From Azadirachta indica (taxonomy: Eukaryota > Streptophyta > Magnoliopsida > Sapindales > Meliaceae), in assembly GCA_022749755.1 (NCBI GenBank), contig CM040448.1:12274481-12338480 (forward strand): a stretch of DNA of 64,000 bases, written 5' to 3'. This document shows, one piece after another, positions 48,570 to 60,330 of the stretch (within the stretch, counting starts at the first letter, position 1; every line of letters begins with the position of its first letter). Position numbers and translations under genes: made by a program. The notes beneath the pieces are model-generated. The model was given only the letters and a program-made list of their open reading frames with translations, did no database searches and was not told the DNA's origin.

Positions 48570-49550
48570 ATGTCAAATGAAACTGCCGGTCTATTTGATC
48601 CCTATGAATTCCTTCAGATCGTACGCAACCCCGACGGCACCATCACTCGCAATCGCAACCTACTTTCAACTACCACAGCAACACCTGATCCGGATCACCT
48701 GTTAGGTGCTTCCAAAGATGTTACCGTCAACCCTTCAAAAAACATCTGGTTCCGTATATTTCTGCCCCGTCAAGCAGTTGATTCTTCCTCTGCCACCAAG
48801 CTTCCTCTTATAGTTTATTTCCATGGTGGAGGGTTCATTTTCTACAGCGCAGCCACCAGTATTTTCCATGATGCTTGCTTAAACTTTGCAATTGAACTCC
48901 CTGCTGTTGTCGTATCAGTTGATTACAGACTTGCCCCCGAGCATCGTCTCCCAGCGGCTTACGATGATGCCATGGAAGTCTTGCACTGGATCAAGACAGC
49001 CCAAGAAGAGTGGTTACAGAAATATGTTGACTTCTCATCCTGCTTTCTGATGGGCTCTAGTGCGGGTGGCAACATAGCTTATCGTGCAGGATTACTTGCA
49101 ACCGCAGATGTTGCCAACTTGTTACCATTGAAGATCAGAGGGCTGATATTGCACCAACCTTACTTTGGTGGGGTCAAGAGAACCGGATCAGAATTGAGGT
49201 TAGCTAATAATCCTGTTTTGCCGGTATGTGCTAGCGATTTGATGTGGGAGTTATCATTACCAATCGGGGCTAACCGAGATCATGAGTACTCCAATCCAAC
49301 GGTGGGTGATGGCCCAAACCTCATAGAGCAAATCAAACTGTTAGGGTGGAAGGTGATGGTGAGTGGATGTGATGGGGACCCATTGGTTGACCGTCAGATT
49401 GAGCTAGTGAAGATCATGGAGCAAAAGGGTGTGCAAGTGAAGAGCCATTTTGATGAAGGAGGCCACCATGGCGTAGAGGTTAGAGACGCTGCCAGGCGTG
49501 AAGCCTTGCAAGTTTACATTAAAAATTTCCTTTTGTCTTCCCTAGCGTGA
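48570..49550 (+). CDS. Carboxylesterase 1-like (CXE), cluster copy 2
   Basis: Single exon, 326 residues, same family and strand as copy 1. FHGGGF (84-89), Ser164 in GSSAGGN, Asp270 in GDPLVDRQ and His300 in GGHHG form a complete catalytic set. YRLAPEHRLPAAYDD is kept. The start MSNETA matches the start of copy 3 and resembles MSDEIS of copy 1. The gene has no disabling change. Confidence 0.92.
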   Translation: MSNETAGLFDPYEFLQIVRNPDGTITRNRNLLSTTTATPDPDHLLGASKDVTVNPSKNIWFRIFLPRQAVDSSSATKLPLIVYFHGGGFIFYSAATSIFHDACLNFAIELPAVVVSVDYRLAPEHRLPAAYDDAMEVLHWIKTAQEEWLQKYVDFSSCFLMGSSAGGNIAYRAGLLATADVANLLPLKIRGLILHQPYFGGVKRTGSELRLANNPVLPVCASDLMWELSLPIGANRDHEYSNPTVGDGPNLIEQIKLLGWKVMVSGCDGDPLVDRQIELVKIMEQKGVQVKSHFDEGGHHGVEVRDAARREALQVYIKNFLLSSLA

Positions 49551-51266
49551 GTGTCGGTGTGGTGTTGGGTTACTTCAGACTTTCTGTCTTGATGTTTGTC
49601 TTTGCATTTTTATGATAAAACTTACTAATAATAAAAAAAAAGTTGATCGATCCCTTAAAGATATTGCAATCTGTAGCTTTGTTATGCTAATTGGTAGCAG
49701 GGTACACTGCAAGAAGCATGTGATTTTAGCTCTGTCACTGCTAGCCTTTTGACACCAATGCAATTTTTTAAGGTTTTTTATTTAATCTTTCTCGCCATGT
49801 TGTGCTGTTCATGGTTTTGAAATTTGATGTAAGCCCAGTATTTACGGGCGGAACGACTGCAATGAACATTAATGGCTACGAATAATGATTTATCTACGAG
49901 ATTGAGAATTATTCATATTCCTTATATTAATATGGAATAAATTAGTCGGTAGGATCCGGATCAGTTTAAATTTTTAAAAAATTGGATCGAATTTAAAAAT
50001 TTTGTACCTCAAAATTTTAAAATCGAACCAAACCGAATATGAAGAAAAAAATCGTACTATATCGGACTAATTACATATTAAAACCGAATTAAAATCGAAT
50101 CGATTGGTTCAATTTTTTAATCAGTTTAATTTTTGAGAAAATTTATTATTTTTTAAAAAAATTTTCAATTATCAAACAACGTCGTTTATATGAAAAAATA
50201 TTAAAAAATAATAAATCTAATCCATTCTCAATTTTTTGGATCAAAACCGAAATCGAACTGAAAATTTCAAATTTTTTATTTTAAAAATTAAAATCAAACC
50301 AAATTGTATAAAATATGGAACCAAACTCTGTTAATTTCAGTCCGACTCCGTTACGATATGATTCGATCTAATTTTTCTGCCCACCCTTAAATTATAGTTA
50401 TATGTATTGATATTTACTAGAATAATTATTAATAAAAATTATATTTTTGAATTCTTATTATTTTTCTTAAATATCAATGCAGTTGTATATAATAAGACAA
50501 TATGATTTCACGTACGTTTGATAACCTTCTGTAGTTAAAAAAAATTGTATTTACCTTTTGGTACTAGATGTTTCTCACTGCATCTCTTGTAGTGCAATAA
50601 GAATTAGATTTGAAAGAAATTGATTATCATTACCATCCCTCAAGGAAACCAGGCTCTCTCCTTGCTGGTGTGGTGGTGCAGCGTACCCTTAATAATCCCC
50701 TGCTTAATTCCCAACTCCAACCGAAAAAATTAAAAATAAAATTAATCATCAATTAAGCTGGGTATAGCCCAAAATTATGTTTTTAATTTCTTTTTCGAAG
50801 GAAAAAAAAAATTATCCAGAATATTTAACTAAAAATAGTCTCTCAACAAAAGAGAATCCCATGAACAAATCTCAAAAGAAAAACTAAAATTAAAAAGAAA
50901 AAAAAAAGGCCAGCAAGTCAGCTAGTAAATTTAAACACGTAATAATATTAACAATAATATATCCAGAATAAAGATAATCTTAGGATATTGAAAAAAAAAA
51001 TTTATCAGAGGAATAATGTTCATTTTTTATTTATGTGATGCGGGTAAGAAAAAGTTGCATAATGATGCATTGGGTTTTAATTTCCCGTCTTCTGCATCTC
51101 TTCCTACTTTCAATCAAAAGTTTCAGCACTAACAGAAAGAAAAAGGAAAAAGAAAATAATAATAATTATTTTTTATTAGCAATAATAAGAAGGAATTAAA
51201 AAATAACCTGCTTCCATATATTGTGTTAAAGATGTAGAACTTTTCTTATTGGAAAACTGATGGCTG

Positions 51267-51306
<40 letters not shown>

Positions 51307-51653
51307 AAATAAATTAGGATTATAGATACAATGTGGCAGTGGGTCAAAGATGGTGTCCCCTGTTACAAAATATTAAACAAACCAGCATATTTATAGTCTT
51401 CCATAGTTTGAAGCAAGAAATTAAAAATTAAGTCGTGGATACAAGTTTGACCTCTTTCACCGTTTATCATTAAAGAGGATCTAATTAAAGGTGCATGTTT
51501 TTTGACTTTTCAATCTACACCTACTTTTGTCAATGTAATATATTAAAAATATAATATTTTAAAGCCTACCAGTTTTAGAGCCCACATAAATGAAAATAAA
51601 AGCCATAAAAAAAACATTAATCAATAATTGATCATCATCCTCAAAAAGCAGAC
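49551..51653. other. Intergenic between CXE copies 2 and 3
   Basis: No gene seen. 49935-50395 is an AT-rich tract with many CCGAA/TCGGT-like pieces ('aaccaaaccgaat', 'aatcgaatcgatt') ending CTGCCCACCC, which looks like a dispersed low-complexity repeat. (AAT)n microsatellite at 51266-51304. A promoter motif shared with copy 5 lies at 51487-51506. Confidence 0.5.
51487..51506 (+). promoter_or_regulatory. Shared CXE promoter motif AAAGGTGCATG(T)nGAC
   Basis: AAAGGTGCATG followed by a T run and TTTGAC lies 148 bp before the copy-3 start. It recurs upstream of copy 5 at 62066-62084, with a variant at 62259-62277. Its end contains TTGAC, the core of a WRKY-binding W-box. Not seen before copies 1 and 2. 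Confidence 0.45.
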
Positions 51654-52662
51654 ATGTCAAACGAAACAGCCTCCTCACTTTCAAATATTGATCCCTACCA
51701 ATACCTTCAGATCATCCTCAACCCCGACGGCACCCTCACTCGCGACTACAGCCTTTTTCCAAGCACCGCAGCCACTCCTGATCCTGTCAACGATATTGAA
51801 GTTCTCTCAAAAGATGTCCATCAACCAATCAAGCAACCTTTGGGTCCGCGTATTCCTCCCCCGATTTCAAGCACTCGAAGATTCTAATTCCCCTTCCAAG
51901 AAGCTCCCTCTCATAGTTTACTTCCATGGTGGAGGGTTCATTCTCTTCAGTTCAGCCACTAGCATGACTCATGATTTTTGCTCATACATGGTTAACGAAT
52001 TCCCTGCTGTCATCGTATCAGTTGAGTATCGGCTCGCCCCAGAGAACCGACTGCCTGCGGCTTATGATGATGCCATGGAAGCCTTGCAATGGATCAAAAC
52101 CACAAAGGAAGAGTGGTTAACAAAATATACGGACATCTCTTCCTGTTTTTTGATGGGCAGTAGTGCCGGTGGTAACATAGCTTATAATGCAGGACTACGT
52201 GCAGCAGCAGAAGTCGACAATCTTTTGCCATTGAAGATCAGAGGGCTGATATTGCATTCACCTTTCTTTAGTGGTGTCAGGAGGACCGAGTCAGAGTTAA
52301 GGTTAGAGCACAATATGTATCTTCCAGCATGTGTTAGTGATTTGATGTGGAAGTTATCGTTACCAATCGGGGCTGACCGTGATCATGAGTATTGCAATCC
52401 AACGGTGGGAGGTGGATCAAAGCTATTAGAGCAAATGAAGTTGCTAGGATGGAAAGTAATGGTGACTGGGTGTGAGGGGGATCCATTGATTGATAGGGAG
52501 ATTGAGTTGGCAAAGATAATGAAGGAGAAGGGTCTGAATGTTGTTAGTCGTTTTGTTGAAGGAGGTTTCCATACTGTAGAGATTATTGACACTTCAAAGA
52601 CTAGGCCATTCGTTGCTGTCTTAAAGAATTTCTTGTTATCTTCAACAATGGCTGCTTTGTGA
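51654..52662 (+). CDS. Carboxylesterase 1-like (CXE), cluster copy 3, N-terminal frameshift
   Basis: It begins MSNETASSLSNIDPYQYLQ like its neighbours, but near 51816 GATGTTCCCGTCAACC of copy 1 reads GATGTCCATCAACC: two bases are missing and the first frame stops at 51887. The downstream frame then runs open to 52662. An ATG at the deletion (51814, MSINQSSNLW) could start a 282-residue protein that lacks about 55 N-terminal residues. In that numbering FHGGGF is at 37-42, Ser117 in GSSAGGN, Asp223 in GDPL, and His253 in GGFH, so the catalytic set is whole. It may be a recent pseudogene, a shortened enzyme, or an assembly error. Confidence 0.8.
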
Positions 52663-53532
52663 AGAGTGGTAGTGATGATGGCTGCATTTGCTGTGTAGCT
52701 GATTGTGATGCTTGCTTTGGCTTTTTATGATGATTTCTAATAATAAAAACATCGATCATTGCGTTATATATATATGTATTTGCACGATCGCAAGCTAGCA
52801 TATTTGCTTTTGCTTTAACGTTTTCTGCGGCCTTCATCTTCTTACTTTCAAAAATCAACTCAATTTTTATGCAATTTTATATAGATGACTCTGTTCACAC
52901 TTCAAAATATATTTTACATCTTTTCACAAGATATATTTATTAAAAATAATTTAAAATTTAATTTTTAATTTACAAATTTTTATAAATATTTGATTAAATT
53001 TTTATGATAAACACGTGCCAAGTTCATTAAATTGTTAAATACAATTACCTAAACCTTTACCTTCAAATTATAACTTTTCCTTTGGATCTTGGATTGTACG
53101 AATGTATTTGAAAGAAACTGAACCGTTACCCTTACAACTATCATTCCAACTAAAAAGTGATTAGGAAGATTGAACTGTTGCCTTTCATAGCTATCACCCC
53201 AACTAAAAAGTGAGTAGGTAAAAATTTTCACATTCCATAATTATACAATTATCATTTCTTTTCTTGTAAACCTGTCAAAAAATTGTTCATTCACGCGTGA
53301 AATTATACGGACAAGGCTTCATTACCTTGTATATCTATTCATTATCATTTATAATGCCATAAATTAATGTGTTCTCTTCCCCTTCTAGAATATAATATGT
53401 TATATATTTGTGGCGTTAAGAAAATCATTGGTCCGTCCACGCATCAATATAATGTAACAAATGAATTGATTTTTTTTTTCTCTCACATTAAATATAAATT
53501 TTAAATAAAATAATTAAATATATATATATATT
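52663..53532. other. Intergenic downstream of CXE copy 3
   Basis: 3' flank, then AT-rich sequence with no gene seen. Confidence 0.5.
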
Positions 53533-53770
53533 TATCATCAACAATGGCTGCTTTGTGAGTGAGCTATATATGATGCCATTGTGATGCTTGCTTTGGATTT
53601 TATGATAATTACTAATAATAAAAACGTCGATGGTTGCGTTAAATTAATATATATTGCAAGCACGTGCTTTAGCTTCGTCGTTACTGTTAGTGTGTTACAA
53701 GCAGTGTTCTCAATGTGTGTGTCCTCTCACTTTTCAAAAATTAACTGAATTTATGTAATTTTATTGCGAT
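53533..53770 (+). pseudogene. Copied 3' tail of a CXE gene
   Basis: ATCAACAATGGCTGCTTTGTGAG followed by a GTGATGCTTGCTTTGG segment and ACTAATAATAAAAACGTCGATG copies the last codons and 3' untranslated region of copy 3 (52647-52860) in order, including a CACTTTTCAAAAATTAACTG piece. No coding sequence for the rest of the gene precedes it. It is a 3' fragment left by duplication and deletion. Confidence 0.75.
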
Positions 53771-54971
53771 TAATCTAATGAAAAAATATTTTATTTTACA
53801 TATTTTTATAGATATTTAAATATTTTTCAATTAAATTTCGTATCTCTTAAATAGACTCTGTTTGAAATTGTGATTGAAAAGCAATAAAGAGTCTAGTTAT
53901 AACTTTTTGATTAAAATTTTATTTGATAAAAATAATACAAACGGCTTATTTCATAATTTAGTGTATTTTGACAACTTAATTCCATAAGTGAGGAAGGAGT
54001 TATTTTAAAAAAATAATAATAATAATTTATCAACTAATGCATAATGATATTTAATGTAATTTTTATAATTCATATTATAATCTCAATATTACTCTAACAA
54101 AAAAATAATAATAATTATATCCTATATTTTTATAAACCTTAATTATGTTGTATGTGTCATTATTATTACATTATAATTTACTTTATTAATTATGTACAGA
54201 ACTTCAAAATTTTCACCAAATTACTTTATTTTGATATTTCAATTGTACTATATCAAATTATTTTTTTATTAATTTATCTTCAATAAATTTATTATATTTA
54301 TACAAAAATATGTCTACTTACTTTCTGCATAGGTCAATAAACTGCACCATATTAATTACTTTTTTGAAATATTTTTTGTTCACAAGATATAATTACTTTT
54401 CTTTAATAATAATATTGTATTTTGTTTTTTAATGCATATATCTATTATAGTCATTATACACTATAAATATATTTTAATATTAAAATATATCAAATATATA
54501 CTTCCTTACCTTATCAAACTTGCAATACTTTTAACAACATAATTTACCAAACAAATACTTTCTTATTTTAATAATTAATTAGTTTTTGAGCACAATAATT
54601 GTTGATTATTTTATAAACTACAACAATCTCAAATTGATCTTTAATTTTTCTTTCCTAATGTACTTACAAAGATGTTCATAGTTAAATAAAAACTTTGCGA
54701 ATTGAGATAACACAATAAAAAATCTAAAAATTGATTAAAATTAAAAAAACATAAAAACTTTTATCTTTGAAATAAAAGTTTAAAAATTGATTGAAACTAA
54801 AAAAAAAAGAAATAATGAGAATGATAAGAAAAAAGAAATTAATTAACTTAATTAGAGCAAAAGTCAAGGAGGATAAAACTATTTAAATAAGGTAGGACGT
54901 ATTACACTACTAATCTAGACTCTTATATCATATCTAGTGGAGAATTGAAGCAAGTTAACCTCATAGCAGAG
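53771..54971. other. Very AT-rich intergenic sequence
   Basis: No gene seen. The last 30 bases before 54972 may be a poor match to the CXE segment upstream of the oxyanion motif (AAGC...CTCATAG...GAGG), which is not certain. Confidence 0.4.
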
Positions 54972-57900
54972 GCACTACAACAAATATGACCTATGGTAGC
55001 ATTTAGTGACAGCTTTTTTTTTTTTTATAATACTATTAAATGTTAGTTTATTGTATTATTTCTTAAAAAATATTACAATTAAGTGTTAAAATAATAATAT
55101 TTTTTAATTTATTATATATGATATTCAATTTGTAGCATTTTGATTAATGCTATGTATAATATTAATTATCGTAGCATTACAAAAATACTATCAAATAATT
55201 TCTTATTTAATAACATTGAAAAAATGCTACAAATTTGAGCCAAATTTTTAGAGGGAAAATATATCAAACTGTAAAACTATAATTTTAAATATATTTTTCT
55301 CTCCTTTTAAGATTTGTAAATTTAACGAAAATGACTAACACTTGAGATGAATTTTTAGTAATAATTATTATTTAAAATATCTTTCAAAAATTATCATCTC
55401 AAATTTTTTTGGACCAACATACCCTTAAATGAATGTGCTTGGTAGTCATTTTTTGAAAAATTTTTATGAAAGTATTTTTATCTAAATTAATCATTTTTGT
55501 AATATATATTATGTGATGGTAGTTTAATAAACTGAAAATTAATAATAATTACTGTTTAAAATTCCACTTTTATTTTTAACTTTTAAAACATAACAAATCC
55601 CTATTTTGTCTTTTTTTTTACACTTATTTTCTATGGAGATGTTGGCGCTCTGCAAGGTCTCTCCCTTTCAAGCAAATTCGGTCTAGTTTCACCCAACCTT
55701 TCTCAATCCACAACTAAATCATTGTAGAAAAAATTCTTCACCGTATGGGTTTGTGTTCAAACTCTAAAAGTTGTTCACTCTTCTTTTTATCGCTTTATGA
55801 CTCTTCTTTGCTCTTTCTTCTATCTTTGCATAGGTTTCTTTCGGTATATGTTTTCTGTGATATTAATATTAATGGGTTTTATAATTCAGAAGAGGTCGGG
55901 TTGAAATTAAGGACAAAGATGAAAATCAATCGGCTAAAGAATTAGGTCTTTGTGTATCAGTAATTTTTTATTTTTTATAGTTATTGTTATCACATTGAGT
56001 TTTATTATGGAGCAAATTAATGTTATGGTTTTGATGGGATTTCATGAATGATGGTGTTTCAGTTTTGGATTTTTATAGTTAACAATGTTGTTTGAATTTT
56101 GAGACAAATGATTAGAGATTGGGGTTACAAAGATTGTTGATAGGTTGTGGTATTTTTCAGCATCTGAAAAGGATAATGATGATGTTAATTGCAATCATTC
56201 TTTGCATTGGTGGTATGATTCTCCAAATAAAATAAGAGATTTGTGCACTAAAATTATACGGGTTTTCCTAATTACAGATTCATGACTTGTGCTTATTTTT
56301 TTTTTCTATCGCTACGGTTTCTATTTGGCTATTTGTTGGACTTTGGGATTTTGCTATTACTGATTTTGGTTAGTCCTGTTAGAAATTAGTGGTTTGTTAA
56401 AAGGTGGTAGTTTTCTTGTTTTACTTCAGTTGCTAGATTTTCCCATTGGTGCTGGTGCAATTAACTGTTGTTAGCTGCTGATTTTCTTATGTATTTACTT
56501 TCTACAACTCGATGCTAGCTTTGCTCTAATTATGCTAATGTAAAATGATTGCGGTTAGTTGGTGTTGGCTGGTTATCTTGTACTGGCTATTCTTACTTAC
56601 TACCACAAATTCTTTATTGCTGTATTGGCTATGCTTTATAGCTTCTTGTGCTTTAGATTCTTGTAAAAATCCTTTGTTTTTAGTTATTGAAGTTTAACTG
56701 TTGGAGATACTATTGGTCTTTGCAAGGATGGAAATTGCCACATTTTAAGCAAGCTTTTCAGGAACATAAATATAGTTTATGACAGGTCTATTTTATTTGT
56801 TGCACTTATAGGTGCTCTGTTCTGTGACTTTTATATGCCATTGTTTGTAAAAGAAACTCTCACCTTCCATTCTTTGATTGGTTTCGTTTAGCCTTTTTGG
56901 GCTTACTCTTTATATTTTTATTTTTCTTTCATATTAATAAATTTCTTCGATTAAAAAAAAAAAGCAGCAATACTGCTATCAGATCTGTTGTCATTTATTG
57001 CTGGTCATATTGAATTTTGGCTGCTGTTATGCTGTTTTGTGGCTACTGCTTGCTATCTATTTTGCTGTGGGTTTCTGCAGTTTGCTGCTAAAATTGCTGT
57101 TTGCTGTCATTTGTTGCTGGGCTGCTGTTACGCTGTTTTGTGGCTACTTTTTTATGTCTATTTTGCTGGTTTCTGCAGTTTGTTACTAATTCATTTTATT
57201 TTTTTATTTGGCTTTTTATTATTGTTTGCATTTGTTAGCATTGAAGCTGTTCTTGTATCTTCTTCTCCCCTTTTAATAATATAGTTTTTTAATTAAAAAA
57301 AAAGTATGTAGCATCATCTCAACTCCTTTCTGATGTAATTTTCTATGTGAGACTTGAAATAAAATCTTTTATTTTATAAAATTTATTAAAATAGATCTCT
57401 ACAGGATTTTAAAGTTTCTTCTGTGTGATTAAGTTGTTAACATGACAATAAACCAATTGGGCAATTAACAAACTTAATATATTTTTAATCATTTTCTTAA
57501 GTACGTCTTTCAGTCTGTAATATTGTAATATTTTTGCCTTGTCTTATGAAAGTTAGTATTTTCATCCAAGTAATTTGAAGAAGAGACCTAGCTTGTTTAT
57601 TAACCAACTGTTTGACTTCCAATGGTCTCAAGTGTTTCTGTACAAAAGGCAAGTTCCATCCAGGGAAAATGAATAAAGAGAAGAATTGCTTTTTATGAGC
57701 ATCAAGGTAAACAATTTTTTCTTTTATGTGTTTTAGTCGTTTGTGTGTGTTATTAGTTTAATTTGACAAGATGGTGCCACTAATTACTATAGAATTCTTC
57801 TTCTGATAGAAATTAAGAATTAGTTTTTGCATTATCTTCTTAATAAATAGCCAAACATTTAAGGATATTGATTTTATTGTTGAAAGCTCTTAAATATTCA

Positions 57901-59592
57901 CCTGAGACATACCTTTATAGTTCACAATTTTTGCAATTGGAAAACCAGCTTTGACTCAAGGGAAAAGAGTTGCTATGGGACATTAACTTAGTGGAACATC
58001 TATCTTTAAGCTATGTGATTGAAAGATATGTTGCTAGGAAGCTGTTGTTCCTCTATTTTTCATTACTTCCTATTTTTGTTGTTTCTTTACAGTTGTGCTA
58101 TAATTGTTGCTGCTATAATTGTCACTGTAACTACAGCTATTGGGAGCTTATTGCCAGCTTATATTTGCTGCTACCAGCCCTACTTTGCTGCTGTTGTATG
58201 CTGATATTGCTGTTGATTTGCAGCAAAGAAAACAACAATTTATGGCCTGTTACTGCCGCTAGTTACTAGAATTTTTTTTGGAGTTTGTGTCTGCTACTGT
58301 CTTGCTGCTACTTTTGTTTCTGTTGTGCTGAAAATGCCACCCTCTGCTGCTGCTATTTGTTGCAAAAAAAGCATTTTTTCTTTGCTGTTAGCTACCGGAA
58401 AGTTTGTGACTACCTTTTATTGGAAATACAACAATTTACTGCTGTTTATTGGTTCGCTGCTCTTGGTCTCTATAGCCCTATTTTTCTACTATTTTCCTTT
58501 GTTATGTGCTGCATTTGGAAAATTTTTCTTTAAAAAAAAAACCTTGCACTTATAATTTGCACTAGATCTTCACTGAGATCCCATCTATTACCTCTTGAAA
58601 TAATAATATTACTTTAATAAAAAATGTGATTGAAAGATATAAATTTTGTAATTTTTCCAATTTATTGGCTTCAGGTAAACTAAACACGGGATCAGTTTTG
58701 AAGGATATTTATGCAGGCTTTTAAGAGACTACAGAGCCAACGATTTGCTAAGTGAAGGTTAATGTCCATCATGGACTTTTAGTTCTTTTTTTTTTCTGAA
58801 GAATTTTGTTTTGCTACTTTTACCCGTTAAAAGAATTTTTTTATGTTTTTTGTTGAATTTATAATGTAGGTTATAAAGATTGTGAATGTTTTATTAACGA
58901 CTAAGGACACACTGAAGATAACATAGTATTAGGGAACAAACATATTTATCTTTTTGTGTATATTTTGTGTTCTTTGAGTTTTATTATATGACAATATAAT
59001 TGTTTATATATTGTTTCTTTGATACAACACATGATAAATATGTATATATATAATTTTCATCAATAAGATAAATTGGATGATAAATCATATATTATATTGT
59101 TTGACGCTTTATATTTCCAATTTGATTAATAATATTAAGAAAATTAGAATTTATTGGATTAATATAGATAAACTTTATTTAGAACTTTTAAAAAATGCAA
59201 CAAGAGATATGAATAGTATTTTGTAATAGTTATTGGCATATGCTGAAATTTATTCTATAACAAATTAGAGCACTAATAAAATGCTATAATATTGTTAACC
59301 AATGATTTTTCAACACTAATAGTAGCATTTTCTTCATGGTATAGTTTAGATTTGGTAAAATTTTAGAAAAGTTATATATCATACAAATATAGCATTAATA
59401 AAATGCAATGATAGGTAAATAAATAACTTTAATTTCTTTCAATGTTAGTAATTCTTTTTTGTAGCATCAAAAAAATGTTACGAAAGCTTAGAACTTTTAG
59501 TTACATTGGGTAACATAGCATAGGCTAAAATGCTACTATATAGATATGGTAGCATTTTTCAGATGCTATCGTATGTAATTTTTCTTGTAGTG
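54972..59592 (+). mobile_element. Non-autonomous CACTA (En/Spm) transposon, 4621 bp
   Basis: The left end reads CACTACAACAAATATGACC; the right end is the reverse complement of CACTACAAGAAAAATTACAT. Both are typical CACTA terminal inverted repeats and match each other over about 33 bases with a few differences. Subterminal copies of GTAGCATTT/AAATGCTAC crowd both ends (54993, 55130, 55170, 55225; 59273, 59325, 59528, 59549, 59566), as expected for transposase-binding repeats. The 3-bp flanks are AGG and ATG, one mismatch from a target duplication. No transposase is seen. The inside holds CTG-rich low-complexity stretches, three A-rich runs (56952, 57292, 58532) and a LINE-like insertion. Confidence 0.85.
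58030..58623 (+). mobile_element. LINE-like insertion inside the CACTA element, 17-bp target duplication
   Basis: ATGTGATTGAAAGATAT occurs perfectly at 58013-58029 and 58624-58640. The 594-bp insert between ends in a short A-rich stretch (TTTAATAAAA) and has an internal A run at 58532-58542. A long, perfect target duplication with an A-rich 3' end is the mark of LINE-type insertion. The body is rich in TGCTG/GCTGC and has no recognised reverse transcriptase. It is younger than the CACTA element that it interrupts. Confidence 0.7.
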
Positions 59593-60330
59593 ATGATTCA
59601 GTTTGTTAAGTGCAGCTGCTGCAAGCTTTCCTAATGACATTTGCTCAAATATTGCAGCTGAACTCCCTTGTGTTGTTGTATCAGTTGAGTACAGGTTTGC
59701 CCAAGAGCATCGTCTTCCAGCCGCTTATGATGATGCCTCGGAAGTTCTGCACTGGATGAAGACAACACAAGAAGAATGGTTGCAAAAATATGCTGACTTG
59801 TCTTGCTGTTTTTTAATGGGGATAGCCCAGGCCGTAACATAGTTTACCATGCAGGAATGCGTCTAGCTGCACAAGTTAATAATCTGCTGCCATTGAAGAT
59901 CAGAGGACTTATTTTAAACCATCCATTCTTTGGTGGGGTCAAGAGGACCGAGTCAGAGTTAAGGATGGTAAATGATCCGTTTAGTCCCTTATGCACTACT
60001 GATCTGTTGTGGAAGTTAGCATTATCTGTCGGAGCTGATCGTGATCATGAGTATTGTAATCCAACAGTGGGTGGTGGGTCAAAGCTCCTAGATCAGATCA
60101 AGTTGGTAGGATGGAAGATATTGATGGCTGTGGCTAAAGGTGATATATTGATCGACCGTCAAATTGAGGCGTTGAAGATGATGGAGCAAAAGGGCTTGCA
60201 AGTGGTGAGACATTTTAACGAAGGAGGTCATGAGGTCTCAATATTTCCAGATGGATTATAAAGCTCTTCGAACTGTCATAAAAAGTTTTGTTTTTGGCAA
60301 TGGCTGTTGAGTGATCGCTAATTACAAGGA
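59593..60330 (+). pseudogene. Carboxylesterase (CXE) copy 4, 5'-truncated pseudogene
   Basis: Homology starts at ATTC, the codon after the HGGG of the oxyanion motif, right at the CACTA end. YRFAQEHRLPAAYDD is readable. At 59819 one G is missing (ATGGGGATAGC where ATGGGGGATAGC is expected), shifting the frame just before the nucleophile. With the shift the motif reads GDSPGR instead of GDSAGG. The second part runs to GGHE near 60230, where a further shift leaves the true end (DYKALRTVIKSF) in another frame. The 5' half with the start codon is absent. The catalytic Asp position reads GDILIDRQ. Confidence 0.88.

Noticed and set aside
49935..50395. Possible gene or regulatory array in CCGAA/TCGGT-rich tract
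   Set aside because: The degenerate repetition of short pieces with no open frame looks like a dispersed low-complexity repeat.
56988..57284. Cys/Leu-rich open frames in the CACTA interior, possibly membrane proteins
   Set aside because: Overlapping frames are all open because of TGCTG low complexity; there is no start context, domain or conserved frame.
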